Part shown: positions 13,932 through 21,122 of the stretch, one piece after another | How positions within the stretch are numbered: position 1 is the stretch's first letter | How the letters are laid out: each line of letters opens with the position of its first letter | Assembly: GCA_900541785.1 (NCBI GenBank) | Contig: UQKY01000036.1 | Location: forward strand, 1-22,177 | Direction: 5' to 3' | Source: an uncultured Collinsella sp. | Lineage (GTDB): Bacteria; Actinomycetota; Coriobacteriia; Coriobacteriales; Coriobacteriaceae | Length of the DNA: 22,177 nt | Notes under the pieces: model-generated | What the model was told of the DNA's origin: nothing | The model's database searches: none | What the model saw: only the letters and a program-made list of their open reading frames with translations | Position numbers and translations under genes: made by a program

Positions 13932-15335
13932 TTAGGCGGAGGGGAAGGCCTTGGTGAGACCGGCACGCGTCTGCGTGTCGGTCTTTTGGTAGATAGAGCT
14001 CAGGTGGCGCTGTACCATGCGCATCGAGATGCCGAGTTCCTCGGCGATTTGCTTGAGCGGGCGTTCGTCCTGTGTCACGGCTATGAGCACGTCAACTTCG
14101 CGTGGGGTGAGAGCGTGGTTGGCGATGAAGACCTGGCGTTGCTCTTCGATGCTCGGCGCAGCGAGCGCTTTCTCGGCTCGTTGCTGGTGTTCGCGCTCCT
14201 GCTCGGTTTGGGGTAGGCGGAACAGGCCCGCAGCTACAAACGCCACACTTGCCGCCACAAGCAGCATGAGCGCGCCGATCATGATGATGGCGACATTGCC
14301 CGAGGTCACAAGTGCCAGCGAGATGCCCGACGTAGTGAACGCGCACACGTTGTTGGCTGCGCGGCCCATGCCAGCCCACAGTGCGGGCGTATGCATGCGC
14401 GGTGCCAGCTGTGTAAAGGTGGCAGTAAAGAACGTGACAAAAAAGCCCGAGCTCAGGTAAAAGACGACAAGGCCCAGGTTGGGATCGGCGCCGGCTTCCA
14501 CAACCAAGATCGAGATGGTGGAAAGTACCGTGACGCCGAGCATGATGAGGCCCATGTAGCGACGCTCGGCAAGATCAAAGACGATACCGGCGACGAGACC
14601 GCTCGCCGCCAAAAAGAGGCGCGGCCAGGTCTGTACGGCGATGGTGCCGTGGGCGTTGGAGAACGTGACGACGTTATCGAGCGTCGAGAACAGGCAGGCG
14701 AGAATCATGACGAGCGCGATACTCCAGCACGCCTGCTTGGCGAGGGCGTGCGAGGACTCGGCAAAGGGATTGATACGGGAGTTCGGGCTCTCAACGGTCT
14801 CTTGAGGAGCAGCGCCGAGGGCGGATATAGCGATAGTCGCTGCGCCAAGGACGATGAGCTCTACGATACCGCCGCAATTGAGCAGGTTGATGGCGAACTG
14901 TATCAGGATGCCCGCGGCATAGGCCGCTCCTGCGCCAGTGGCGAGTTTGGGGTCATCCTGGAATGTCAACGAAAAGGCGTGGTGAGTGGCGGCGCCCAGC
15001 AGGCCGAGCCCAAAGAATGCCACGCAGCCCAGAATCTCGAGGGCAAGCGGGGCCGTAGGGAACTGGACCTGGGTCAATCCCAGGATGGCGATGGGAACAG
15101 CGGCGTTGACGACTGCCAGTGAGTGGCCTTTGCGCTGTGCGAGCCCGAGCAGCGGCGCGTACCCGATAAAGCCGAGCACACTCGCACCCAGAATAAAGCC
15201 CTGCGCGATTACAACGCGTTCGGCACCGGCGAGCAGCCCGACGTTGACGTCGAAGCGAAACTCGGCGGCAAGGAAGGCGAAGGTGAAGAGCGCGAGTGCC
15301 AGAAGCGCGTTGATTTTAGGCCTGCTCAGGTTCAA
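13932..15335 (-). CDS. LuxR-family regulator with N-terminal polytopic membrane domain
   Basis: A 467-residue protein made of about twelve hydrophobic segments (about 10-390) and a C-terminal LuxR helix-turn-helix: ALTPREVDVLIAV, then QIAEELGISMRMVQRHLSSI and TRAGLTKAF. This membrane-LuxR fusion is greatly expanded in Coriobacteriia, and its members are thought to sense a small molecule and regulate a neighbouring gene. I place the start at TTG 15335, because AAAGGA lies 6 nt upstream and the first helix follows at once. The ATG at 15473 would add a basic, Pro-rich, non-homologous-looking tail with no binding site. It is divergent from the surface protein gene at 15553, a natural target. Ligand and target are unknown. 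Confidence 0.85.
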   Translation of the reverse strand: MNLSRPKINALLALALFTFAFLAAEFRFDVNVGLLAGAERVVIAQGFILGASVLGFIGYAPLLGLAQRKGHSLAVVNAAVPIAILGLTQVQFPTAPLALEILGCVAFFGLGLLGAATHHAFSLTFQDDPKLATGAGAAYAAGILIQFAINLLNCGGIVELIVLGAATIAISALGAAPQETVESPNSRINPFAESSHALAKQACWSIALVMILACLFSTLDNVVTFSNAHGTIAVQTWPRLFLAASGLVAGIVFDLAERRYMGLIMLGVTVLSTISILVVEAGADPNLGLVVFYLSSGFFVTFFTATFTQLAPRMHTPALWAGMGRAANNVCAFTTSGISLALVTSGNVAIIMIGALMLLVAASVAFVAAGLFRLPQTEQEREHQQRAEKALAAPSIEEQRQVFIANHALTPREVDVLIAVTQDERPLKQIAEELGISMRMVQRHLSSIYQKTDTQTRAGLTKAFPSA

Positions 15336-15372
15336 GGACGGTCCTTTGGGTGGACGAATGATCGTGCCCTCG

Positions 15373-15378
15373 ATTGTA
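15373..15378 (-). promoter_or_regulatory. Candidate -10 (TACAAT) for the LuxR gene
   Basis: Read on the - strand, TACAAT lies about 38 nt before the TTG start. No -35 match is evident. The remainder of the divergent gap (15336-15552) holds a weak GGCAA/TTGCC hairpin at 15428-15448 and the palindrome listed next. Confidence 0.35.
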
Positions 15379-15507
15379 GACCATGACGGTGAGGGTGGGC
15401 CTTTCGGGGGGCGGGCGGGGCGCGCTTGGCAATCGCATACTCGTTGCCTTTTGCGCTGGTAGGTGCGCCACATGAGAATTTGTGCCCCGGGATCCGGATA
15501 TCTTCCC

Positions 15508-15522
15508 GTAACATGGTGTTAC
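15508..15522. promoter_or_regulatory. Candidate operator GTAACA-TGG-TGTTAC upstream of surface protein 1
   Basis: 6-bp perfect arms around 3 nt, 31 nt before the start codon of the surface protein gene and in the divergent gap with the LuxR regulator. Its right half continues as TGTTACAGA, the same nine bases that begin the right-hand motif of the array at 19343-19560. The position suits an operator near the transcription start; the role is inferred. Confidence 0.4.
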
Positions 15523-15552
15523 AGAAGCACCCCTTACGACAAGGAGGCTCAC

Positions 15553-17100
15553 ATGCGAAAGCAAATCCATGACAACCCAATCGACCACGGCTGCTCGTGC
15601 GCGCTCTCCCGCGGAACGTGGCGTCGCGTGGGCGCCAAGCTTGCCTGCGCGGGGGCTTGCGCGCTCATGGCCGGCCAGCTGTTGCTGCCGAACGTGGCGC
15701 TCGCCGCCGACTGGGTCAACGTGGGCGGCACGCAGTACGACGCGGGCACCGCTGCCGGCGACGAGGCGGGAACCTGGTCCTGGGATGGCGCTGACGACAT
15801 GAAGCTCAACGGCTACGACGGCGGCTCCATCGGCGCCAAGGGCAACCTCACCATCGGCGTGACGGGCGCCAACACCGTCACGGCCGACGCCGGGCAGAGC
15901 GCCATTGCTGTTAAGAACGGCAACCTTGCCATTACCGGCGACGGCACCCTGAATGCGACGGCCCAGAACGATGTGATTGCGGCGTCGGGAGACGGCAGGA
16001 CCGGCGGCGATGTGACCATTGATGGCGCTGACGTTAACGTGACGGCCACGGGCGGAGCATATGAATCCATTGGTATCCATGCGGCAGCGGGCGACATAGC
16101 CATAAAGAATGGTGCCGACGTCCATGTCGAGGCAAAGTCGAACGCCGATGTCTTTGCAGTCCTTGCCGAAAATGTTCCTCCCAGGCATTCTGCCATCGAG
16201 GGTGCACAGGCCGAAGAGGCGGACTACAGCGCCAAACATGGCGGCTGTATCATGGTGGACAACGCTAAATTAAATGCGACGGCGGGTAATGCAGGGGGCA
16301 TGTCGGTCGCTCTGTATTCGTTTGGTATTAAGACGGAAACATATTTGAAGATTGCCAACGGGGCGGATGTTTCGCTCGCGACAGGGAGCGCAGGAAAAAT
16401 CTCGGCTGGTGTTTGGATACGCGTGCAAGACGGGGCGTCATGGATACACGTCAGTCACTCGAACCTCACGGCTCAAGGTGATGCCGGGACTGATGAGCTT
16501 GTAGGGGCAAATCGCAAAGATGTCTATGGAATTTTTTCACAGTCTGGCTCCCCGTCGGCTACCCCTCGAATTAGCTTCTTTCAATCAAATGTTGTGGCGT
16601 CGGGCTCGACGGCGGCAGTCTATGCCGTCAATATGGGGTCCTTCAGGGCCCCCTATATCAAACTTGAGGGAGGGTTAAAGATTGCGATTCCCGACGGAGG
16701 TACCGTGCGCGACACCGTTGGAAGTGGGCGTGTCATCGGCGTTCCCGGGTCGTCTGTCATCCAGGACATTAGAACTTCCGACGAGGTCGCCCGTAACGTG
16801 GTAATCAGCTCTGGAGATGCGGCCGAACCCGAGCCCGCCCCGCAGCCTGAACCCACCCCGGCTCCCACGCCACAGCCGGGCGGCGGCAGCGGGACCGACG
16901 TGCCGTCCGTGACGTCGACCCAGGCGAGCTCCACGGCCGCTGCCCCCAAGCCGGCCGCGCAGGTCGCCGCGGTCCAGAAGTCCGCGGGCGCTCTTGCCGC
17001 CACGGGTGACAACGCCGCGACGGCGGCAGCGGCCCTCGGAATCGCCGGTGCGTCCGTCATCGGCGCCGGCTTCGTCGCGTCCAAGCGCCGCAACCGCTAG
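15553..17100 (+). CDS. Secreted cell-wall-anchored surface protein 1 (beta-helix-like repeats, LAATG tail)
   Basis: 515 residues. A long signal peptide ends near ALA-A (about 49-52). The mature start shows Gly/Asp/Thr-rich short strands (GNLTIGVTGANTV, GNLAITGDGTLNAT, GDVTIDGADVNVTA, GDIAIKNGADVHVE). They repeat about every 20 residues, as in right-handed beta-helix or Cthe_2159-type carbohydrate-binding proteins. A Pro/Glu linker (PEPAPQPEPTPAP) leads to LAATG (481-485), a hydrophobic segment and KRRNR. That is a sorting signal of LAxTG form. ATG 15553 follows AAGGAGG by 5 nt; the longer open frame upstream to 15463 has no binding site. The middle part (about 16240-16800) is visibly richer in A/T than the ends. 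The ligand is unknown. Confidence 0.85.
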   Translation: MRKQIHDNPIDHGCSCALSRGTWRRVGAKLACAGACALMAGQLLLPNVALAADWVNVGGTQYDAGTAAGDEAGTWSWDGADDMKLNGYDGGSIGAKGNLTIGVTGANTVTADAGQSAIAVKNGNLAITGDGTLNATAQNDVIAASGDGRTGGDVTIDGADVNVTATGGAYESIGIHAAAGDIAIKNGADVHVEAKSNADVFAVLAENVPPRHSAIEGAQAEEADYSAKHGGCIMVDNAKLNATAGNAGGMSVALYSFGIKTETYLKIANGADVSLATGSAGKISAGVWIRVQDGASWIHVSHSNLTAQGDAGTDELVGANRKDVYGIFSQSGSPSATPRISFFQSNVVASGSTAAVYAVNMGSFRAPYIKLEGGLKIAIPDGGTVRDTVGSGRVIGVPGSSVIQDIRTSDEVARNVVISSGDAAEPEPAPQPEPTPAPTPQPGGGSGTDVPSVTSTQASSTAAAPKPAAQVAAVQKSAGALAATGDNAATAAAALGIAGASVIGAGFVASKRRNR

Positions 17101-17123
17101 CGTAAGCTTTCATAGCCATTTTC

Positions 17124-17169
17124 AGCCGCCGCGTGGGCACAAATGCCCTTGCGGCGGCTCTTTGTGTTT
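17124..17169 (+). terminator. Intrinsic terminator after surface protein 1
   Basis: AGCCGCCGC (17124-17132) pairs with GCGGCGGCT (17151-17159), with an inner GGGC/GCCC stem, followed by the T-rich CTTTGTGTTT. Confidence 0.88.
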
Positions 17170-17181
17170 CCGCAGGTAGAG

Positions 17182-17209
17182 GCCTAGGTTCGCATCTACG
17201 AACCTAGGC
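17182..17209. promoter_or_regulatory. 11-bp perfect hairpin/operator GCCTAGGTTCG in the surface protein 2 leader
   Basis: GCCTAGGTTCG (17182-17192) and CGAACCTAGGC (17199-17209) pair exactly around CATCTA. No T-tract follows, so it is more likely a protein-binding palindrome or leader RNA structure than a terminator. Confidence 0.6.
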
Positions 17210-17244
17210 GTACGGAGTCATTTGGCGCATCTTGGTTGTACAGG

Positions 17245-17279
17245 ACCGCCACAAAGGGGACAGGCGCCTTTGTGGCGGT
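17245..17279. repeat. GGGGACAG-core palindrome, copy 7
   Basis: ACCGCCACAAAGG (17245-17257) pairs perfectly with CCTTTGTGGCGGT (17267-17279) around GGACAGGCG. Compared with copy 6, the arm changes from CACCAC/GTGGTG to CCGCCAC/GTGGCGG, a compensated A-T to G-C change. It ends 14 nt before the AAGGAGG of surface protein 2, inside its probable 5' leader. Confidence 0.85.
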
Positions 17280-17305
17280 ATGTCCCTACGACCAAGGAGG
17301 CCGTT

Positions 17306-19306
17306 ATGAACGGAAGCCACTTTAATATGGAGACCCAGCGCGAACGCACCTGCTCGCTGGTTCACGGTACCTGGCGTTGTGTGGGTGCCAAAATAGCTTG
17401 CGCCGGCGCGTGTGCGCTTATGGTCGGTCAGTTGCTGCTGCCGAGCGTGGCGCTGGCGACGGAATGCGCCGATCCCGCCGCTGGGACGGATGAGGTTGCC
17501 GCGGCTCCGGTGACGCCGACGGTTGCGGAGGATACGGCGGCTCCGGCGCCGGTACCGGTGGCCCCGGCTGCGCCGATGACTGACACGGCTCCGGTGGCGC
17601 AATCCACGGCAGAACCTCAGCAGGCTCAGCAGGACGCATCAGCGGCAACGGTGAACGATGCGACACCCGCCGAACAAAACACTCCCAGTGACAACGCCGC
17701 CACGCCGGCAAACGTCGCTGTCATGCCCTGTGGCGTGACCGATGTGACAGGCGGGAGCAGTGTTAGGGTCAACACGACCGTGGTCCCCCACTATACGGAC
17801 TGCGCGCTTCCGAGCAATGTCACACTCGAAAAGGGCCAGTCGTATACCTATGATTTTCCCGATGTTGAGGGCGGCATGCCGGATGAGCCGCTCTGCGAAC
17901 TTGTCGAAACCAAGTACTACCGGGCCGATGCTGCTTCAGGCACCCTGGCTGAAGTCCAGGACACATCTATGTCCGATGTGACGGCTCACTTTGAGCCTGT
18001 TGGCGATCACATGAGGCTGACGCTGGCCTTTACGGGTGGCGCGGCAGGCGGCTCGTATCGACTCACGCGCAATGAGGTTCTTTATATTGGCGCGGCACTG
18101 ACGTATACCGGAACTGACTATGGCACCGACTATGAAGGTGACAACAGCTACGCGGGCAACTCGATTACCGTCAACGAAACCAGGGACGACTATCACCTCC
18201 GTTATGCCATCAATAGCGAAATTACGCTTGTTGCATCGGAAAACGAAGCCCTCCATAACCTGGACGTCAACGATGTGAAAACCGACTACGCGCCCGGCGA
18301 GGCGCCCCGCGCGACCGCGACGATTCCCGCTGCTGACGCCGACAAGTACGAGATCGCCTACGAGTGCTGGGAAGAAATGGAGCTCGATATGGAATCCGGG
18401 GAGTCGGTACCCGTTGCCTTCTGGTATTCCGATCCCGCAAAGTACACGCCGGGCATGAAGAAGATTGACCACTTCGAGGAGGGCAAGTTCTACATGTACT
18501 CCGTTGAGCTGAGGCTCAAGGGCGACAATACCGTGGCCGATGACTGCAATATGAACGTCAACGGTCATTGGGCGCACCACGTCAAGACCGTCAACGGCGT
18601 CTTCGCCCCAAACGCTGACAATATGCTGTGCGAGCAGCCGATTGATGAATGGCGTGCCATCGACGTTATCGAGATTAATGGCGCCACGACTATCTTTAAG
18701 GCGGGCGACAAGCCGGTCTTTACGGCGGGCACTCCGGCGGGTTCCGACTCTATTCTCCAGTGCGAGTTCTGGACGGGCAGCGACGGCAGCGAAGTGAACT
18801 CTCGGGAGTTCTGGGATCAGAACATCACGAACCACATCGACGACTTTAAGCCTGGCGTGACCTATCGCTACGGCCTGTACTTTAAGCCGGCGCGCGGTTT
18901 CTACTTTACGCCGAACACCAAGCTGGTGGTCAATGGCGTGGAGTGCGGCTACCAGATGGGCGAAGCGAGTGTAGTTGATCCCGAGAGCGGCTGGATCGAA
19001 ACCCTGTGGCTCAACACCGATTTGACCTTTACGCCTGAAGCCATGCCGGCTCCCGATCCGCAGCCTACACCGGAACCCAAGCCGACACCGCAGCCTGGGG
19101 TGAAGCCCGAGACCAAGCCCGCGGCCAAGCCGGCCACGACAACCGCCACGACCAAGACGGTTGAGAAAGCTACGCCGTCCAAGAAATCCGATGCTGTCCT
19201 GGCTACCACGGGGGATACCACCGTGATGACGGTCACCGCCCTGGGCATCGCCGGCGCAACCGTAGCCGCCGCCGGCCTCGCTGCGACCAAGCGCTGCAAG
19301 CGTTAG
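17306..19306 (+). CDS. Secreted cell-wall-anchored surface protein 2 (LATTG tail)
   Basis: 666 residues. Residues 21-51 form a signal peptide nearly identical to that of surface protein 1 (GTWRCVGAK, ACAGACALM, GQLLLPSVALA, with similar residues in register). A low-complexity Ala/Pro/Thr region follows (about 55-140), then an Asp/Glu/Tyr-rich extracellular part of several beta-type modules with no family I recognise. After a PEPKPTPQPGVKPETKP linker comes LATTG (632-636), a hydrophobic segment and KRCKR. The sorting tail is exactly 35 residues, as in surface protein 1. ATG 17306 follows AAGGAGG by 5 nt. No terminator is seen directly after the stop, so the message may run into the repeat array at 19343. 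The binding target is unknown. Confidence 0.85.
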   Translation: MNGSHFNMETQRERTCSLVHGTWRCVGAKIACAGACALMVGQLLLPSVALATECADPAAGTDEVAAAPVTPTVAEDTAAPAPVPVAPAAPMTDTAPVAQSTAEPQQAQQDASAATVNDATPAEQNTPSDNAATPANVAVMPCGVTDVTGGSSVRVNTTVVPHYTDCALPSNVTLEKGQSYTYDFPDVEGGMPDEPLCELVETKYYRADAASGTLAEVQDTSMSDVTAHFEPVGDHMRLTLAFTGGAAGGSYRLTRNEVLYIGAALTYTGTDYGTDYEGDNSYAGNSITVNETRDDYHLRYAINSEITLVASENEALHNLDVNDVKTDYAPGEAPRATATIPAADADKYEIAYECWEEMELDMESGESVPVAFWYSDPAKYTPGMKKIDHFEEGKFYMYSVELRLKGDNTVADDCNMNVNGHWAHHVKTVNGVFAPNADNMLCEQPIDEWRAIDVIEINGATTIFKAGDKPVFTAGTPAGSDSILQCEFWTGSDGSEVNSREFWDQNITNHIDDFKPGVTYRYGLYFKPARGFYFTPNTKLVVNGVECGYQMGEASVVDPESGWIETLWLNTDLTFTPEAMPAPDPQPTPEPKPTPQPGVKPETKPAAKPATTTATTKTVEKATPSKKSDAVLATTGDTTVMTVTALGIAGATVAAAGLAATKRCKR

Positions 19307-19342
19307 GTTTTGGTGGCGGCGACCATCCTCGGCTTTAGCAAA

Positions 19343-19560
19343 ATCTCAATCTGTAACACCAAACTGCCCAAAACGGCTCTAGATGTTACAGATTGAGATG
19401 AACTGTTCGGCTGCCAACCTAACGTCTCGATCTGTAACACGTAGCGAGGAATTTGGTCTCTAACTGTTACAGATTGAGACAAAGCGGAGGCGACTGGCAC
19501 AATATCTCGATCTGTAACAACTACAAGGCTCAACGGGCTCCAGGTGTTACAGATTGAGAC
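19343..19560. repeat. Array of six 16-nt motifs in alternating orientation (three long stem-loops)
   Basis: The motif ATCTCAATCTGTAACA or its variants occurs at 19343, 19424 and 19504. Its inverse TGTTACAGATTGAGAT/C occurs at 19384, 19465 and 19545. Within each unit the two are separated by exactly 25 nt; between units the gaps are 24 and 23 nt. Start-to-start steps are 41, 40, 41, 39 and 41 nt. Unit 1 pairs 16/16. Unit 2 pairs with one G-U wobble and a compensated end pair (A-T to G-C). Unit 3 has the same wobble and one end mismatch. The wobble is allowed only in the + strand RNA. The 3' part of each 25-nt loop shares a CTC(T/C)A motif. It lies in the 406-nt non-coding gap after surface protein 2. 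Confidence 0.9.
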
Positions 19561-19594
19561 AAACGCCGGAATTGGTTTGCCGACCAGACCCTAG

Positions 19595-19629
19595 ACCACC
19601 ACAAAGGTGCCTGTCCCCATCGTGGTGGT
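19595..19629. repeat. GGGGACAG-core palindrome, copy 8 (reverse orientation)
   Basis: ACCACCAC (19595-19602) pairs with GTGGTGGT (19622-19629). On the - strand the centre reads GGGGACAGGCACC, almost the same as copy 6 but inverted and with a decayed inner arm (GAT in place of AAA). Confidence 0.75.
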
Positions 19630-19644
19630 TTGGGCGGCCGGTAT

Positions 19645-19684
19645 AGAAAAAGTCCCCGCCGGGCGTGTGCTCGACGGGGACTTT
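19645..19684 (-). terminator. Intrinsic terminator of the nfnAB operon
   Basis: AAAGTCCCCG (19649-19658) pairs perfectly with CGGGGACTTT (19675-19684), with an inner GGGC/GCTC stem. On the - strand the stem is followed by a TTTTT-rich run, 29 nt after the nfnB stop. Confidence 0.9.
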
Positions 19685-19712
19685 GCCGTTTGATGGCTAG
19701 CGCTGCGGATGA

Positions 19713-21122
19713 TTACTCGCCCAGCAGGCTCTTGGTGATGGAAGCGGCGGCCTTCTTGCCGGCGCCCATCGCCAGAATGACCGTAGCGGCACCGGTGACG
19801 ATGTCGCCGCCGGCCCAGATGCGGGGATCGGTGGTCTGGCCGGTCTCCTCGTCGGCAACGATGTAGCCCCACTTGTTGAGCTCCATCTTGCCGCCGATCT
19901 TCTTTGCGAAGGGGTTGGCGTTGGTGCCGATAGCCGAGATCGCGACGTCGCAGGGGATCTCCTCGATGGCGCCCTCGATGGGCACCGGACGACGGCGGCC
20001 GGACTCGTCGGGCTCGCCGAGCTCCATCTTCTGGACCTTGACGGCGCACACGGAGCCGTCCTCGCCAGCGACAAACTCGAGCGGGGAGACGAGCGGCAGA
20101 ACCTCAACGCCCTCGGCCTTGGCATGGTGCAGCTCGGCGCGACGGCAGGGCATCTCGTCCTCGGTACGACGGTAGGCGATGATGGCGTGCTCGGCGCCCA
20201 GACGCTTGGCGGTACGGACGGCGTCCATAGCCACGTTGCCGCCACCAAAGACGACGACGTTCTTGCCGTGCTTGGTGGGGGTGTCGTACTCGGGGAACTT
20301 GTTGGCCTTCATCAGGTTCACGCGGGTGAGGTACTCGTTCGCGAAGAAGACGTTGGGCAGGTTCTCGCCGGGGACGTTGAGAAACTTGGGTAGGCCAGCG
20401 CCGGTCGCCACGTAGATGGCGTCGAAGCCCTGCTCGAACAGCTCCTCGGCCGTGGCCATGTTGCCCACGACGGAGTTGTACTCAAACTTGACGCCCATGT
20501 CCTCCAGACCGTCAATCTCGCGCTTGACGACTGCCTTGGGCAGACGGAACTCGGGGATGCCGTAGACCAGCACGCCGCCGCCGGTGAAGAATGCCTCAAA
20601 GACGGTGACGTCAAAGCCGTTGCGGGCGAGCTCGCCGGCGCAGGTGATGCCGGACGGGCCGGAGCCGACGACGGCGACCTTCTTGCCGTTCTTGGGAGCC
20701 ATCTTGGGCGTGGAGGCGAGTTCGGGGCGGTCACCCAGGAAGCGCTCGAGCTGGCCGATGGCTACGGGCTCGGACTTCTTACCACGGATACACTTACCCT
20801 CGCACTGGTTCTCCTGCGGGCAGACGCGACCGCAGATGGCGGGAAGCATGGAGTCCTCGCGGATGGTATCGAGAGCGCCGCCAAAGTCCTTCTCGCGGAT
20901 CTGCTCGATAAAGCGGGGGATGTTGATGTTGACGGGGCAGCCCTCAACACAGAACGGCTTCTTGCAGTTGAGGCAGCGCTCGGCCTCGGCCAGCGCCATC
21001 TCTTCGGTGAAGCCCTTGTCGACGGGGCGGAAGTCGCAGGCGCGCTCGGCAGCCGGCTCCTCGTTATCGGGGGTGCGGGGCGACTTCATATCGGCAACGA
21101 AACGACCGTTAACTAGTGGCAT
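19713..21122 (-). CDS. nfnB: NfnB / homotetrameric-type glutamate synthase (GltA/GltD family) flavoprotein
   Basis: This 469-residue protein is the large subunit of NADH-dependent reduced ferredoxin:NADP+ oxidoreductase. NfnAB couples ferredoxin and NADH oxidation to NADPH formation by flavin-based bifurcation. Cysteine clusters CLNCKKPFCVEGCP and CGRVCPQENQCEGKC at the N-terminus bind [4Fe-4S] centres. VAVVGSGPSGITCAGEL is the FAD-binding fold and VVVFGGGNVAMDAVRTA the NADPH-binding fold. The C-terminus carries DPRIWAGGDIVTGAATV. The family is often annotated as NADPH-glutamate synthase (gltA), but the directly overlapping NfnA-like gene argues for Nfn. ATG 21122 overlaps the nfnA end by 10 nt, indicating coupled translation. 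Confidence 0.9.
   Translation of the reverse strand: MPLVNGRFVADMKSPRTPDNEEPAAERACDFRPVDKGFTEEMALAEAERCLNCKKPFCVEGCPVNINIPRFIEQIREKDFGGALDTIREDSMLPAICGRVCPQENQCEGKCIRGKKSEPVAIGQLERFLGDRPELASTPKMAPKNGKKVAVVGSGPSGITCAGELARNGFDVTVFEAFFTGGGVLVYGIPEFRLPKAVVKREIDGLEDMGVKFEYNSVVGNMATAEELFEQGFDAIYVATGAGLPKFLNVPGENLPNVFFANEYLTRVNLMKANKFPEYDTPTKHGKNVVVFGGGNVAMDAVRTAKRLGAEHAIIAYRRTEDEMPCRRAELHHAKAEGVEVLPLVSPLEFVAGEDGSVCAVKVQKMELGEPDESGRRRPVPIEGAIEEIPCDVAISAIGTNANPFAKKIGGKMELNKWGYIVADEETGQTTDPRIWAGGDIVTGAATVILAMGAGKKAAASITKSLLGE

Noticed and set aside
14391..15122. 243-residue open frame on the + strand inside the LuxR gene
   Set aside because: It is antisense to the hydrophobic helices of the regulator and is charged and repetitive, as expected from complementing membrane codons.
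15336..15473. Longer LuxR N-terminus starting at ATG 15473
   Set aside because: No Shine-Dalgarno is present and the added residues are basic and Pro-rich. TTG 15335 has AAAGGA at the right distance, directly before the first helix.
19303..19533. 76-residue frame on the - strand through the repeat array
   Set aside because: It is formed by the repeated motif itself (recurring LQIE segments) and has no ribosome-binding site.
19343..19560. CRISPR array
   Set aside because: The 16-nt motif alternates in orientation, the gaps are 23-25 nt, the loops share sequence with one another, and no cas gene is near. These are stem-loop units, not direct repeats with unique spacers.
19713..21122. Glutamate synthase small subunit (gltD) as the main function
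   Set aside because: No large glutamate synthase subunit is nearby, and the gene overlaps an NfnA-type partner by 10 nt, which fits NfnAB better.
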